The notes: a model not told the origin generated them from the letters alone. Positions 30,171 through 41,116 are shown, counted from the first letter of the stretch. The stretch is 64,000 nt of DNA from Methylophilus aquaticus (GCF_030769565.1 NZ_JAVCAP010000011.1:1-64000), one strand, 5' to 3'. Program-made: numbers and translations.

Positions 30171-32717
30171 TCAAAATTGTTTTTTTAATGCATACAAGAG
30201 TTCTAGCGCTTGCTTGGGCGTCAGGTCATCTGGTTGTATCCGTTCCAGTGCTGTCACAATAGGATGCTCGGCCGGGGGCTCGGGTTCCACCTGTGCAGAA
30301 AATAGATCAGTTTGGGGGGTGGTGGTCACAGACTGACTCTCAAGTTGCTGCAGCTTGCGTTTGGCCAGTTGCAATACCGATTTTGGAATTCCGGCCAGTT
30401 GTGCCACCTGGATGCCGTAACTCATGGTCGCGGCACCCTCTTCCACCTTGTGCAGGAACACAATGCCATTGCCATGCTCAACCGCGTCCAGATGGACATT
30501 GGCGGCCTGCTTGGCCTCATCGACAATACGGGTCAACTCAAAATAATGGGTGGCAAACAGGGTCAGCGCCTTGTTTTTTTCCAGCAACTGTTTGGCCACC
30601 GCCCACGCCAGGCTGAGGCCGTCAAACGTACTGGTACCGCGTCCAATTTCATCGAGCAGGACCAGACTGTTCGCCGTGGCATTATTCAAAATGTTGGCGG
30701 TTTCCGTCATTTCCACCATAAACGTGGAACGGCCACCTGCCAGATCATCCGAGGCCCCAATGCGGGTGAAGATGCGGTCAACTTCACCAATCACGGCAGA
30801 GTGCGCGGGTACAAAACTGCCGCAATAGGCCAGCAGCACAATGAGTGCAGTCTGCCGCATAAAAGTGGACTTACCGCCCATATTGGGACCGGTAATCAAC
30901 AATAACTGGCGATAGGGGTTGAGCGTCACATCATTGGCAACATAGGGCTGGGCGATGCTTTCAACCACCGGATGGCGACCGTTAAGTATCTCCAGTCCAA
31001 TATCAACCTTGAATTGCGGCTGCACATAATTGAGGGCACGTGCACGTTCGGCAAAGCAAGCCAGCACATCCAGACTGGCGACTGCGCTGGCAATCCGCTG
31101 CAAAGCGGCAATATGAGGCAACAAGGCGTCCAGCACCTGCTCATACAGCATTTTTTCTCGCGCCAGCGCACGCTCGTTTGCACTCAGCACTTTATCTTCA
31201 AAGGCTTTCAGTTCGGGCGTGATAAAGCGCTCGACGTTTTTCAGGGTCTGGCGGCGGCGATATTCCGCCGGCGCGCTTTCGGCCTGGGCGCGACTGATTT
31301 CAATATAAAACCCGTGCACACTGTTAAATTCAACCTTGAGGTTAGCCAGGCCAGTACGGGTTTTTTCGGCGGCTTCATATTGCAGTAAAAAGTCACCATG
31401 GTTGGTTTGCAGGGCACGTAACTCATCCAGCTCGGCGTCAAAACCAGGAGCAATCACTCCACCCTCGCGCAAAATGGCTGAAGGTTCAGGCTGGATGGCA
31501 TGCATCAACACCGCCAGCGCTTCGGATGGCGTCTGTAGCTCGGCCAGCAGGGTTTGTAACAGGAAGGCTTGCGGCGCAGCGACGGCGCCCAGCAATGTGG
31601 GCAATTGCAGCAAACTATCACGCAGGCCAGACAAGTCACGCGGCCGTGCTGACTTCAACGCCACACGCGCTGTCATGCGCTCAATATCGCCGATCGGGTG
31701 CAAGGCTTGCTGCAAGGTACTGTCAGTGAAGGTTTCCACCAGCTCTGCCACGGCCACGTGACGCTGGGCAATCGCCGCTTGCTGGCGCAGCGGATGGTGC
31801 AGCCAGTGCCGCAACAAGCGAGCGCCCATCGCGGTTTGGGTGGTGTTGAGCAGGGAATACAATGTTGGCTGCGACTCGCCGCGGATGGTCAAATCGATTT
31901 CCAGATTGCGCCGCGTGGCAGCATCCAGCTGTAAATAATGGCTGGTTTGCTCGACGCGCAATCCGATAATATGTGGCAAAGCACTGCGCTGGGTATGCTT
32001 GACATAGTCAAGCAAGGCGCCAGCCGCTGCCACAGCAGCCGGCATGTCGGCACAGCCAAAGCCTGCAAGATCGTGGGTGCTGAACTGCTGGGTCAGACTG
32101 CGCTGTGCACTGTCGAGGTCAAACTGCCAGGGAGCCAGACGCTTTTTAGCACAGCGTGCCTGCAACAAGCTCTCGGCCACATGGTCGTCAGCGAACACCA
32201 GCTCGGCCGGATGAATACGCTCGAGCTCCTGCAACAAATGTCCGGGAGCGATTTCACTTAATACGAACGTGCCGGAGGCCAGATTAAGCCGCGCCAGACC
32301 GAGAACGCCCTCGCCTTTTGCCACACATAGCAAGGTGTTATCACGGGTTTCATCCAGCAAGGCCGCATCAGTCAGTGTGCCTGGCGTGAGGATACGGGTG
32401 ACTTCACGCGCCACCGGCCCCTTGGCAGTAGCCGGGTCACCCACCTGCTCGCAAATCGCCACGGCCTCGCCCATTTTGGCCAGCTTGGCCAGATACTGCT
32501 CTGCCGCATGGTAAGGCACCCCGGCCATTTTTATCGGCTCGCCATTGCTGGCACCGCGACGGGTCAGCGTGATGCCGAGCAAACGTGACGCTTTTTCGGC
32601 ATCCTCAAAAAACAGTTCATAAAAATCGCCCATGCGGTAAAACAGCAACATATCGGGATGCTGTGCTTTGAGGCCGAGGTATTGGCGCATCATGGGGGTG
32701 TGGTTTTCGAAAGACAT
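30171..32717 (-). CDS. mutS: DNA mismatch repair protein MutS
   Basis: An 848-residue mismatch-recognition ATPase. The N-terminal mismatch-binding motif is visible in [17 protein letters not shown] (Phe-x-Glu). The clamp and lever domains span the middle. The ATPase has Walker A ([17 protein letters not shown]), the MutS signature ([14 protein letters not shown]) and Walker B ([16 protein letters not shown]). The C-terminal dimerisation segment ([19 protein letters not shown]) is intact. Length is normal, so mismatch repair is probably functional. Confidence 0.97.
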   Translation of the reverse strand: MSFENHTPMMRQYLGLKAQHPDMLLFYRMGDFYELFFEDAEKASRLLGITLTRRGASNGEPIKMAGVPYHAAEQYLAKLAKMGEAVAICEQVGDPATAKGPVAREVTRILTPGTLTDAALLDETRDNTLLCVAKGEGVLGLARLNLASGTFVLSEIAPGHLLQELERIHPAELVFADDHVAESLLQARCAKKRLAPWQFDLDSAQRSLTQQFSTHDLAGFGCADMPAAVAAAGALLDYVKHTQRSALPHIIGLRVEQTSHYLQLDAATRRNLEIDLTIRGESQPTLYSLLNTTQTAMGARLLRHWLHHPLRQQAAIAQRHVAVAELVETFTDSTLQQALHPIGDIERMTARVALKSARPRDLSGLRDSLLQLPTLLGAVAAPQAFLLQTLLAELQTPSEALAVLMHAIQPEPSAILREGGVIAPGFDAELDELRALQTNHGDFLLQYEAAEKTRTGLANLKVEFNSVHGFYIEISRAQAESAPAEYRRRQTLKNVERFITPELKAFEDKVLSANERALAREKMLYEQVLDALLPHIAALQRIASAVASLDVLACFAERARALNYVQPQFKVDIGLEILNGRHPVVESIAQPYVANDVTLNPYRQLLLITGPNMGGKSTFMRQTALIVLLAYCGSFVPAHSAVIGEVDRIFTRIGASDDLAGGRSTFMVEMTETANILNNATANSLVLLDEIGRGTSTFDGLSLAWAVAKQLLEKNKALTLFATHYFELTRIVDEAKQAANVHLDAVEHGNGIVFLHKVEEGAATMSYGIQVAQLAGIPKSVLQLAKRKLQQLESQSVTTTPQTDLFSAQVEPEPPAEHPIVTALERIQPDDLTPKQALELLYALKKQF

Positions 32718-32963
32718 GAGAGCGTTCTAAATGAGTGTTATTTAAGCCTGTGCAGCAGCGCCACGCGCTTGTGCATCATACAACAAATGCAGTTCTCCTG
32801 AGCATTCTTGCTCAAATTGAAAAAAAGCATAAAGTATGCAGCTTATGCGTTATATCAATATGTTACCCCTGATATACGCACATACTGGGATCACTTTTAT
32901 TGCACGTATGTGCTGGGTTTTAGTCCCTATAGCGTAAACGATGCATGCGATGAGGAGCAAGGG

Positions 32964-34221
32964 ATGAAATTACAATTTCTCGGGGCAACCGGCACAGTCA
33001 CCGGCTCAAAATATTACCTTTCAACCTCTCAAAAAAACATTCTGATTGATTGCGGGTTATTTCAGGGCGTCAAACAATTACGGCAGAAAAACTGGGAAGC
33101 CTTGCCTGTCGACCCAAAGCAGTTGGATATGGTGATTCTGACACATGCTCATATCGACCATACCGGCTACCTGCCTTTACTGGTAAAGAACGGTTTCTCG
33201 GGAAAAGTGTTTTGCAGTGCCGCTACCATGGATTTATGCAAAATACTCCTGCCTGACTCGGCGCACCTGCAGGAAGAGGAAGCGGCGTATGCCAACAAGC
33301 GCGGATTTTCCAAACACAAACCGGCATTGCCGCTCTATACGCAAGAGGATGCAGAAACTGCCCTGAAACTGCTTTATCCAGTCGCATTCAATCAGGAAGT
33401 CATGCTGGATGAAGATTTATCGCTGACGCTTTATCCTAATGGCCATATTCTGGGCTCAGCGTTTGTGCAATTGCGGCATCAGCACAAAACCATTGTATTC
33501 TCCGGCGATATTGGCCGCCCCAACGATCTGCTGATGTATCCACCCGCGCAGATCAAACGGGCCGATTACCTGATTCTGGAATCCACCTATGGTAACCGCA
33601 CCCACACCCCGGAGGACCCAAAACAGAAACTGAAACGGATCATCAATGAGACGGTCCGCCGCCATGGCGCGATGATTGTGCCTGTATTTGCTGTTGGCCG
33701 CGCACAGGAACTGCTGTATTACATCCATCTACTTAAAGCATCAGGTGAAATACCCGCTGACATTCCGGTGTACTTGAACAGCCCCATGGCGGTTGAAGCC
33801 ACACATCTCTATCAGCGCCACCATCAATTGCATCGCTTAAACCATGCTGAAACCGAGGTACTGCTCCATACGGCGCACATGGTCAGCTCGATTGAAGAAT
33901 CCAAAAGACTCAATAATTTAAACGGCCCGATGATCATCCTGTCGGCCAGCGGCATGGCTTCTGGCGGACGCGTCGTCCACCATTTGAAGGCGCTTGCCCC
34001 CAACCCAAATAATACTGTTTTATTTGTTGGCTTTCAGGCAGCTGGCACCCGAGGTTATGCGATGCTCGATGGCGCCAGTACGATCAAAATTCATGGAGAA
34101 TATGTGCCAGTGCGGGCACACGTGGAATACATTTCAAATTTATCCGCACATGCAGATCAAAGATAAGCTGCACTGGAATGTCACGGTCCCTGAGTATTTA
34201 CAGACCGTGGCCCTGGACTAG
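32964..34221 (+). pseudogene. MBL-fold/beta-CASP RNA-processing hydrolase, 3' end disrupted by a frameshifting deletion
   Basis: From the ATG at 32964 (GAGGAGCAAGG ribosome site) 400 codons read through the metallo-beta-lactamase motifs (TGTVTGSKYYL, HAHIDHTGYLP, SGDIGR) and the beta-CASP region (ESTYGNR, PVFAVGRAQE, ILSASGMASGGR). The frame stops at 34164-34166 straight after the conserved ISNLSAHADQ. In another frame the next bases encode KDKLHWNVTVPEYLQTVALD, the usual C-terminus of this family, up to the TAG at 34219-34221. Relatives have several dozen residues between these two motifs. An internal deletion that also shifted the frame best explains this. The metal site is retained, so a truncated active protein of 400 residues is not excluded. 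Confidence 0.82.
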
Positions 34222-34224
34222 CGC

Positions 34225-35037
34225 TTACTGTGCGTTTGCAGACTTTAAGCGCTCGGTGAGATGCGGCGCGATAACTTGCAGCATCTGTCCGAACACTTTT
34301 GGGTTGCCGGCGACAATATTGCCACTGCGCAGCCAGGTTTCGTTACCTTCAAAGTCACCGACGATGCCGCCTGCCTCTTGCACCAGCAAGGCACCGGCAG
34401 CGATATCCCAAGGAGACAGGTTGATTTCGAAAAAACCGTCGCTGAAACCAGCCGCCACATAAGCCAGGTCGAGCGCCGCTGAGCCAGGACGGCGCAAACC
34501 GGACGTTTTTTTCGCCATATCGCGGAAGATATCGATATAGGTTTCAAAATAGCTGAAGTCTTTAAACGGGAAGCCGGTTGAAATCAGCGCCTCCTGCAGT
34601 TTGCTGCGCTGGGTCACGCGGATGCGTCTGTCATTCAAAAAGGCACCGCTACCTTTGGTAGCCGTAAACAGATCGTTGCGCACCGGGTCGTAAATCACCG
34701 CCTGGGTCAATACGCCTTTTTCCTGCAAGGCAATCGAAATACAGTACGCAGGAAAACCATGCAGGAAGTTGGTGGTGCCATCCAGTGGGTCGATGATCCA
34801 GATGCTATCTGCTTCTGCATTGGTTTTGCCGCTTTCTTCCCCAAAAAAACCATGATTGGGGTAGGCATCTTTCAGCACATTGATAATGGCTTGCTCGGCA
34901 CCACGGTCGACTTCACTGACAAAGTCGTTAGTGTCTTTGTGTTCGATTTTGAGCGCACCGATATCAAGTGAAGCACGATTGATGATTTTGCCAGCTTCAC
35001 GCGCGGCTTTGATGGCAACATTTAAGATTGGATGCAT
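34225..35037 (-). CDS. suhB: Inositol-1-monophosphatase family protein SuhB
   Basis: A 270-residue lithium-sensitive phosphatase family member. Metal-binding motifs are GEESG, WIIDPLDGTTNFLHGFP and, near the C-terminus, SPWDIAAGALLVQEAGG. Besides inositol phosphatase activity, SuhB acts in rRNA antitermination and maturation in E. coli. It is convergent with the broken hydrolase gene, leaving only 3 bp between them. Length and N-terminus (MHPILNVAIKAAREAG) are typical. Confidence 0.95.
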   Translation of the reverse strand: MHPILNVAIKAAREAGKIINRASLDIGALKIEHKDTNDFVSEVDRGAEQAIINVLKDAYPNHGFFGEESGKTNAEADSIWIIDPLDGTTNFLHGFPAYCISIALQEKGVLTQAVIYDPVRNDLFTATKGSGAFLNDRRIRVTQRSKLQEALISTGFPFKDFSYFETYIDIFRDMAKKTSGLRRPGSAALDLAYVAAGFSDGFFEINLSPWDIAAGALLVQEAGGIVGDFEGNETWLRSGNIVAGNPKVFGQMLQVIAPHLTERLKSANAQ

Positions 35038-35136
35038 GCTGTGATTGAGGTTTCAACTGATAAAATAGCATTTTAACGTTTTATCAGGCGTTCACAAAAT
35101 GAATTACGCGTTTTGTGAATTGCGTCAACCACCACC

Positions 35137-35874
35137 ATGACCTCACTTTTTGACAATATCCGCGTTGTACTCTGCCATACCAGCCACCCGGGCAATATCG
35201 GCTCGACCGCACGCGCCATGAAAACCATGGGATTACACCGCTTGTATCTGGTCAATCCCAAATTTTTTCCTGATGCGCAAGCGACCTCGCTGGCCGTGAA
35301 TGCCAGTGATGTACTTGAGCACGCGATGGTCACTGACTCACTGGAGCAGGCCTTGGCCGACTGCCAGTTCGTGATAGGAGTGAGTGGCAAGGAACGCTCG
35401 CTCTCGCAACAGGTGATGACGGTGCGCGAAGCCGCCCAGGAAGTCAAAACCATGGCCAGCCACAGCCAGGTAGCCCTGGTATTTGGCACAGAAATGAGCG
35501 GGCTCAGCAATGCCGAAGCTGACCGCTGCCATGTGCTGGCGACGATTCCGGCCAATCCTGAATACACCTCACTGAACCTGGCACAGGCAGTACAAATCAT
35601 GGCTTACGAAGTGCGCATGGCACTGACCACCGGCGAATTGCATTACAGCGAGAAACCTGTGGAACTGGCGACGCAAGAGGATCTGGAGCGCCTTTATGAA
35701 CACATGCGCGAAGTGCTTGAACATATTGGCTATATCAATCCGCGCGCACCCAAAAAGCTGTTTGAACGGCTGCGCCGGTTATATGGCCGTACCCGCCTGG
35801 AGAAAGAAGAGGTCAATCTGCTCCGCGGGATTTTGACGCTGACGGTGAGCCCTAAAAAGCACAGCAAGTACTGA
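35137..35874 (+). CDS. trmJ: tRNA (cytidine/uridine-2'-O-)-methyltransferase TrmJ
   Basis: A 245-residue SPOUT methyltransferase that 2'-O-methylates position 32 of tRNAs. N-terminal motif IRVVLCHTSHPGNIGSTARA, the knot region LVFGTEMSGLSNAEADRC and IPANPEYTSLNLAQAVQIMA (SAM-binding knot) are clear. The C-terminal helical extension is typical of TrmJ rather than TrmL. It is upstream of cysE and the isc operon, a common placing. Confidence 0.95.
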   Translation: MTSLFDNIRVVLCHTSHPGNIGSTARAMKTMGLHRLYLVNPKFFPDAQATSLAVNASDVLEHAMVTDSLEQALADCQFVIGVSGKERSLSQQVMTVREAAQEVKTMASHSQVALVFGTEMSGLSNAEADRCHVLATIPANPEYTSLNLAQAVQIMAYEVRMALTTGELHYSEKPVELATQEDLERLYEHMREVLEHIGYINPRAPKKLFERLRRLYGRTRLEKEEVNLLRGILTLTVSPKKHSKY

Positions 35875-35922
35875 AAGCAATTCTTACCATTAGTGATGGT
35901 GCATTTACAGTGCAGCGTGGAG

Positions 35923-35934
35923 CCCCCCCCCCCC
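35923..35934 (+). repeat. Run of 12 C upstream of cysE
   Basis: A 12-base homopolymer lies about 80 bp before the cysE start. Such runs change length by slippage and might alter promoter spacing. The true length could also be a sequencing artefact. Confidence 0.5.
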
Positions 35935-36012
35935 TGCATCAACAGATCAACTGCTTTCTACCCCCGACTCCTGCCCCGCTGCGGCCCCACCAACTTATGG
36001 CATAATATAAAT

Positions 36013-36747
36013 ATGTTCAAGCACCTTAAAGAAGACATTTCGATTGTATTTGACCGTGATCCGGCAGCGCGTACACACTTTGAAATTCTCACCACTTACC
36101 CTGGTGTCCACGCACTGATTATCCACCGCTTCAGCCACTGGCTCTGGTCGCTTCGTTTGTATTGGCTGGGGCGTTTGCTGTCTCACTTTGGCCGCTGGAT
36201 TACCGGCATCGAAATTCATCCCGGCGCGACCATCGGTCGGCGCGTATTTATTGACCATGGCATGGGGGTGGTGATTGGCGAAACCGCTATCATTGGCGAT
36301 GATTGCACGTTATATCACGGCGTCACCCTGGGTGGCACCAGCTGGAATAAAGGCAAGCGGCATCCCACACTGGAAAGCGGCGTCGTGATTGGCGCCGGTG
36401 CAAAAGTACTGGGGCCCATTACGATTGGAAAGAATGCAAAAATAGGGTCGAATGCCGTCGTGGTCAAAGATGTGCCAGAGGGTGCGACGGCTGTTGGTAT
36501 TCCGGCGCGCATTCTGGAAGAGGAAAAAGCCAAAAAACGCCAGGCATCGGCTGAAAATATGGGATTCAGTGCCTACGCAGTTGGCAATGACGAAAATGAT
36601 CCCATGATTAAAGCCATTAACAGCCTGCTTGACCACGCACACAAACAGGATCTCGAAATCACTGAGCTCAAATCCAGACTATCAAAACTGAGTGATGCCG
36701 AAACCGAATCCGGCGTAGGTGAGGCATTCGCCAAAAAAAGCGAATAA
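36013..36747 (+). CDS. cysE: Serine O-acetyltransferase
   Basis: A 244-residue enzyme that makes O-acetylserine, the carbon acceptor for cysteine synthesis. The N-terminal helical part ([20 protein letters not shown]) precedes left-handed hexapeptide repeats with the catalytic His in [17 protein letters not shown] and [18 protein letters not shown]. The start is the ATG at 36013, which gives the family N-terminus MFKHLKEDI; the longer frame upstream crosses the C-run and is not credible. A -10-like TAATAT lies about 6 bp before the ATG with no ribosome site. It sits upstream of the Fe-S operon, consistent with supplying cysteine to the desulfurases. Confidence 0.95.
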   Translation: MFKHLKEDISIVFDRDPAARTHFEILTTYPGVHALIIHRFSHWLWSLRLYWLGRLLSHFGRWITGIEIHPGATIGRRVFIDHGMGVVIGETAIIGDDCTLYHGVTLGGTSWNKGKRHPTLESGVVIGAGAKVLGPITIGKNAKIGSNAVVVKDVPEGATAVGIPARILEEEKAKKRQASAENMGFSAYAVGNDENDPMIKAINSLLDHAHKQDLEITELKSRLSKLSDAETESGVGEAFAKKSE

Positions 36748-36826
36748 GTGGTTTAAACCGGCCACAGCAAGCAGTCTTCGCGCGCTCAATGGAGGCACCC
36801 TTAACACATTGAACTTTTAGCTAATA

Positions 36827-36851
36827 ATAATTGACTAAAACAGTAGGTTAT
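36827..36851 (+). promoter_or_regulatory. IscR type 1 binding site overlapping the iscR promoter
   Basis: The 25-bp segment matches the length and nearly all positions of the enterobacterial type 1 IscR consensus: ATA at the left, GACT then an A-rich core, CAGT, and TTAT at the right. It overlaps the likely -35 box TTGACT (36831-36836), with TAGAAT (36854-36859) 17 bp downstream. [2Fe-2S]-IscR bound here should repress the operon. Confidence 0.8.
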
Positions 36852-36888
36852 TATAGAATTCAATGCTGTTTAATAAGGTTTTGACCCC

Positions 36889-37359
36889 ATGCGCTTAACT
36901 ACCAAAGGACGTTTTGCAGTCACGGCAATGCTGGATATTGCGCTTTTTGAAGCAGACAAGCCAGTGACACTCGCAGGTATCAGCGAGCGCCAGAGTATCT
37001 CTCTGTCTTATCTGGAACAATTGTTCAGCCGCCTGCGTAAACAAGGCCTGGTGTCGAGCGTGCGTGGGCCCGGCGGCGGATATCGCATTGCTAAATCGCA
37101 TCACGAAATTTCGGTTTCCGACATTATCACAGCTGTTGATGAACAAATTGATGCGACACAATGCGGTGGCCATGAAAACTGCCACGAAGAAGGTCGCTGC
37201 ATGACGCATGACCTGTGGGCAGCGCTGAATGGCAAAATTCTGGAGTATTTGTCCGGCATCAGCTTGGCTGACATGGTAGAACTGCAACATAAAAAAGGCA
37301 GCAACACGGTGGTGTTTGCTTCGCGTAAAACAGAGCCTGAAACTACTATCGCAGCCTGA
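36889..37359 (+). CDS. iscR: Fe-S cluster-sensing Rrf2-family regulator IscR
   Basis: A 156-residue winged-helix repressor ([39 protein letters not shown]). The [2Fe-2S] ligands are the three Cys in [21 protein letters not shown] plus the nearby His. Its own operator is visible upstream at 36827-36851. The stop codon overlaps the next start (TGATG), coupling it to the desulfurase genes. Holo-IscR represses the isc operon; loss of the cluster relieves this. Confidence 0.96.
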   Translation: MRLTTKGRFAVTAMLDIALFEADKPVTLAGISERQSISLSYLEQLFSRLRKQGLVSSVRGPGGGYRIAKSHHEISVSDIITAVDEQIDATQCGGHENCHEEGRCMTHDLWAALNGKILEYLSGISLADMVELQHKKGSNTVVFASRKTEPETTIAA

Positions 37360-38507
37360 TGAATACGGTTTATTTTGACCACAACAGCACCACAGCACTG
37401 AACCCTGCAGTGCTGGATGCCATGCTGCCTTGGCTGCAAGGTCAACATGGCAACGCGACCAGCCGCCACGTGTTTGGACGACTGGGACGTGAAGCGGTTG
37501 AAACAGCCAGAAAACAGGTTGCAACATCTGTCGGCGTACAGGCTTCGCAAATTGTATTTACTTCCGGCGGTACGGAAGCCAACAATTTTGCGCTGAAAGG
37601 CATCACAGCCAACCTTGCCGCCTCACAGGTATTAGTCAGCGCAATTGAACACCCGTGTGTTTCGCGTGCTGCTGCTGCACTGGCCTGGCATGACTGGCAA
37701 ATCAGCACCCTGGAAGTCAATGCGCAAGGGGTACTGGACATGGCAGATGCAACTGCACAATTACAGGCCCAAAAAACCGGCCTGATTTCGGTCATGCTGG
37801 CGAACAATGAAACCGGCGCGATTCAGCCCATTGCAGAACTCGCCGCACTGGCAAAAGCCCACAAGGCGCTGGTGCATACAGATGCAGTGCAGGCACTGGG
37901 AAAAATTTCGCTGGATTTTACGGCCCTGGGTGTTCATGCCATGACCATTTCCAGCCATAAAATTGGCGGCCCGATTGGTATAGGTGCCCTGGTGCTCGAC
38001 AAACGCGTGGATATTGCCCCGCTGCTGCACGGTGGCGGTCAAGAGCGCGGGCTACGCAGCGGTACAGAGAATGTGGCAGGCATTGTCGGGTTTGCCAAAG
38101 CCTGTCAACTGGCGGTTGAAACCGTGGCAACGCGCAGCGAGTATTTGTCCGGACTTCGCGACCAGCTGGAAACAGGACTGCGCGCGCTGGGTGTATCTGT
38201 ATTTGCTCAGCAGGCGCAACGATTGCCGAACACCAGTTTTTTTGCTGTGGCGAATATTGATGGCGAAACCTTGGTCATCGCCCTCGACAAAGCGGGCTAT
38301 GCCGTGGCTAGTGGATCGGCCTGTTCCAGTGACAGCACAGAGCCCAGCCATGTATTACTGGCGATGGGGGTGGAAGCGGATCTGGCGCGTGGCGCTGTCC
38401 GCGTCAGCCTCGGTGAACATAACACCGCAGCACAGATTGCAGGATTTTTAGCGGCACTGAAGCAGGAAGTGCAGCGATTAAAAGGATTACATGCCGTTGC
38501 GGCATAA
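37359..38507 (+). CDS. Cysteine desulfurase (NifS-like), additional to IscS
   Basis: A 382-residue PLP enzyme of the class V aminotransferase family. The N-terminus is VYFDHNSTTALNPAVLDAML. The PLP Lys lies in ISSHKIGGPIGIGALVL and the active-site Cys in ASGSACSSDSTEPSHVLLAM. It removes sulfur from cysteine as persulfide. The sequence differs strongly from the iscS gene 26 bp downstream, so this is an old paralogue rather than a recent duplication. It overlaps iscR and may share the IscU scaffold or supply another acceptor. Confidence 0.93.
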   Translation: MNTVYFDHNSTTALNPAVLDAMLPWLQGQHGNATSRHVFGRLGREAVETARKQVATSVGVQASQIVFTSGGTEANNFALKGITANLAASQVLVSAIEHPCVSRAAAALAWHDWQISTLEVNAQGVLDMADATAQLQAQKTGLISVMLANNETGAIQPIAELAALAKAHKALVHTDAVQALGKISLDFTALGVHAMTISSHKIGGPIGIGALVLDKRVDIAPLLHGGGQERGLRSGTENVAGIVGFAKACQLAVETVATRSEYLSGLRDQLETGLRALGVSVFAQQAQRLPNTSFFAVANIDGETLVIALDKAGYAVASGSACSSDSTEPSHVLLAMGVEADLARGAVRVSLGEHNTAAQIAGFLAALKQEVQRLKGLHAVAA

Positions 38508-38533
38508 CTGTATTTTTTGAAAGAGCATGACAT

Positions 38534-39751
38534 ATGTCCGATAGAAAACCGATTTATCTAGATTACTCTGCAACCACACCGGTAGACCCGCGCGTGGCCC
38601 AGAAAATGATTCCGTTTCTGACCGAGGATTTTGGCAACCCGGCCTCTCGTAGCCATCCGTTCGGCTGGACTGCGGAGCAAGCGGTAGAAACAGCGCGAGA
38701 AGAAGTGGCCAAACTGGTCAATGCCGATCCCCGTGAAATTGTCTGGACTTCCGGGGCGACAGAATCCAACAACCTCGCCATTAAAGGCGCCGCCCATTTT
38801 TATGCAGGGGGCAAAGGCAAACACATCATCACAGTGTCCACCGAGCATAAAGCAGTACTGGATACCGTGCGCGAACTAGAGCGTGAGGGCTATGAAGCGA
38901 CCTATTTGCAACCTGAGCCTGACGGCCTGGTTGACATTGAAAAATTCAAGGCGGCTATTCGTCCGGATACCGTGCTGGCGTCTGTCATGCTGGTTAACAA
39001 TGAAATTGGTGTGGTTCAGGACATCACTGCGCTGGGCAATGTATGCCGTGCCAATAACATCATTTTTCATGTGGATGCCGCACAAGCCACTGGCAAAGTG
39101 GTGATTGACCTGGAAAAACTGCCGGTAGACCTGATGAGTTTTTCTGCGCATAAGACCTACGGCCCCAAAGGCATTGGTGCCTTATATGTGCGCCGCAAAC
39201 CACGTATCCGCATTGAAGCACAAATGCATGGTGGTGGTCACGAGCGCGGCATGCGTTCAGGCACACTGGCCACCCACCAAATTGTGGGTATGGGTGAAGC
39301 ATTCAGGATCGCACGTGAGGAAATGGCGGCAGAAAACGAGCGTATCCGCATGTTGCGCGACCGCCTGCTCAATGGCCTGTTACACATTGAAGAAACTTAT
39401 GTCAATGGCGACCTCGACCACCGGGTACCGCATAACCTGAACATCAGCTTTAACTTTGTTGAAGGCGAATCGCTGATCATGGCAATCAAAGACATTGCCG
39501 TCTCTTCCGGCTCGGCCTGTACCTCTGCCAGCCTGGAGCCCAGCTACGTGTTGCGTGCACTTGGCCGGTCTGATGAGCTGGCCCATAGTTCCATTCGCTT
39601 CAGCATTGGTCGCTTTACCACTGAGGCCGATGTTGACTACACGATTGACCTGTTGAAAAACAAAATTGGCAAATTGCGTGAATTATCCCCACTATGGGAA
39701 ATGTTTCAAGACGGCATCGACCTGTCCAAGGTTGAATGGGCCGAACACTAA
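38534..39751 (+). CDS. iscS: Cysteine desulfurase IscS
   Basis: A 405-residue PLP enzyme, the main sulfur donor for Fe-S assembly. Signatures: [40 protein letters not shown] with the PLP Lys, and [20 protein letters not shown] with the catalytic Cys. The C-terminus ([20 protein letters not shown]) is the conserved IscS tail that contacts IscU. It is directly followed by iscU. Confidence 0.97.
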   Translation: MSDRKPIYLDYSATTPVDPRVAQKMIPFLTEDFGNPASRSHPFGWTAEQAVETAREEVAKLVNADPREIVWTSGATESNNLAIKGAAHFYAGGKGKHIITVSTEHKAVLDTVRELEREGYEATYLQPEPDGLVDIEKFKAAIRPDTVLASVMLVNNEIGVVQDITALGNVCRANNIIFHVDAAQATGKVVIDLEKLPVDLMSFSAHKTYGPKGIGALYVRRKPRIRIEAQMHGGGHERGMRSGTLATHQIVGMGEAFRIAREEMAAENERIRMLRDRLLNGLLHIEETYVNGDLDHRVPHNLNISFNFVEGESLIMAIKDIAVSSGSACTSASLEPSYVLRALGRSDELAHSSIRFSIGRFTTEADVDYTIDLLKNKIGKLRELSPLWEMFQDGIDLSKVEWAEH

Positions 39752-39762
39752 GGAGTTCTATC

Positions 39763-40146
39763 ATGGCATATTCTGATAAAGTATTAGACCACTACGAAAA
39801 TCCGCGTAATGTGGGTTCACTGGACAAAAATGATCCTAATGTAGGCACCGGCATGGTCGGTGCACCTGCATGTGGTGACGTGATGAAGCTGCAAATCAGG
39901 GTCAATGATGCAGGCATGATTGAAGATGCCAAATTCAAGACTTATGGTTGCGGTTCAGCCATTGCATCCAGCTCACTGGTCACCGAATGGCTGAAAGGCA
40001 AAACACTGGATCAGGCACAGGAAATCAAAAACTCGGCGATTGCCGAGGAGTTGGCCTTGCCTCCTGTGAAGATTCATTGCTCAGTACTGGCCGAAGATGC
40101 AATCAAATCAGCGATTGCCGATTTAAAATCCAAACAGGCAAAATAA
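39763..40146 (+). CDS. iscU: Fe-S cluster scaffold protein IscU
   Basis: A 127-residue scaffold on which clusters are built. The three ligand Cys are in [21 protein letters not shown] and [11 protein letters not shown], with the HscA-recognition LPPVK just before the last. The ATG at 39763 is preceded by AAGGAG; a start further upstream overlaps iscS and is unlikely. Confidence 0.97.
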   Translation: MAYSDKVLDHYENPRNVGSLDKNDPNVGTGMVGAPACGDVMKLQIRVNDAGMIEDAKFKTYGCGSAIASSSLVTEWLKGKTLDQAQEIKNSAIAEELALPPVKIHCSVLAEDAIKSAIADLKSKQAK

Positions 40147-40147
40147 G

Positions 40148-40471
40148 ATGGCAATTACCCTGACCGAAACCGCAGCGCAGCGTGTAGAAAAGTTTTTAGC
40201 TAACCGTGGCAAGGGCGTAGGCCTGCGACTGGGCGTCAAAACCACGGGCTGTTCGGGCATGGCGTATACACTCGAGTTCGTGGACGATCTGCAAGCGGAT
40301 GACGTCACTTTTGAGAGCTTTGGCGTGAAAGTCATTGTAGATCCGAAAAGCCTGGTTTATATCGACGGCACAGAACTCGACTTCACCAAAGAAGGCCTGA
40401 ATGAAGGCTTCAAGTTCAACAACCCGAATGTCAAGGATGAGTGTGGTTGTGGTGAGTCGTTTACTGTTTAA
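40148..40471 (+). CDS. iscA: Iron-sulfur cluster assembly protein IscA
   Basis: A 107-residue A-type carrier with the Cys in TTGCSGMAY and the C-terminal CGCGESF. It carries iron or [2Fe-2S]/[4Fe-4S] clusters to target enzymes. It begins 1 bp after iscU. Confidence 0.97.
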   Translation: MAITLTETAAQRVEKFLANRGKGVGLRLGVKTTGCSGMAYTLEFVDDLQADDVTFESFGVKVIVDPKSLVYIDGTELDFTKEGLNEGFKFNNPNVKDECGCGESFTV

Positions 40472-40569
40472 TCTGTGGCACGGTGAAACTGGCGGGTGGG
40501 TGAAGCAGTTCTCTGCATGCGTCATCACCCGTTCGTCTTCACATTGAGCACGTACGAGTCTTATTGACC

Positions 40570-41082
40570 ATGCAAAACCATTTCGAGCTGTTCCAGTTAC
40601 CACAAACATTCACACTCGACCTGTCGCAACTGGAGTCGCACTATCGCTCACTGCAGGCAGAGGTGCATCCGGATAAGTTTGTGAATGCTTCCCCTGCCGA
40701 GCGCATGCGTTCCATGCAAATGGCCACACTGGCAAACGAGGCCTATCAAACCTTGAAACACCCGACGGCACGTGCACGCTACCTGCTGCAATTACAAGGG
40801 GTGGAGACTGAAGAGGAAAACAATACGGCGATGCCTGCTGATTTTCTGATGGCGCAGATGGAATGGCGCGAAGCCATGGAAGATGCCAGACATGCAAAAG
40901 ATGTGAACGCACTGGATCAATTACTGGCAGACATGCGTGCCCAGGCCAGAGACTTGCAGCAAACACTGGCAACAGCGCTGGCAAACGAACCCGCACGCGC
41001 CGCACTGACGGTAAGGAAACTAAGATTCATAGACAAGGTGAGTGAGGATGTTAACCAGCTCATTGCAACCCTTGAAGATTGA
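40570..41082 (+). CDS. hscB: Fe-S co-chaperone HscB (J-domain protein)
   Basis: A 170-residue DnaJ-like protein. The HPD motif is in AEVHPDKFVNASPAER and stimulates the HscA ATPase. The C-terminal helical domain binds IscU. The ATG at 40570 gives MQNHFELFQLP, the family start; a TTG two codons earlier is less likely. Confidence 0.95.
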   Translation: MQNHFELFQLPQTFTLDLSQLESHYRSLQAEVHPDKFVNASPAERMRSMQMATLANEAYQTLKHPTARARYLLQLQGVETEEENNTAMPADFLMAQMEWREAMEDARHAKDVNALDQLLADMRAQARDLQQTLATALANEPARAALTVRKLRFIDKVSEDVNQLIATLED

Positions 41083-41116
41083 TTGGGTCAAGATTGACCT
41101 GGAAGACTGATTTTTA

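Noticed and set aside
32808-32963. Upstream extension of the MBL hydrolase by 52 codons
   Set aside because: The extra residues do not resemble the family, and the ATG at 32964 has a good ribosome site followed by the typical MKLQFLGATGTVTGS start.
35893-36012. N-terminal extension of cysE
   Set aside because: It reads through the C12 run and a promoter-like region; the ATG at 36013 gives the normal CysE start.
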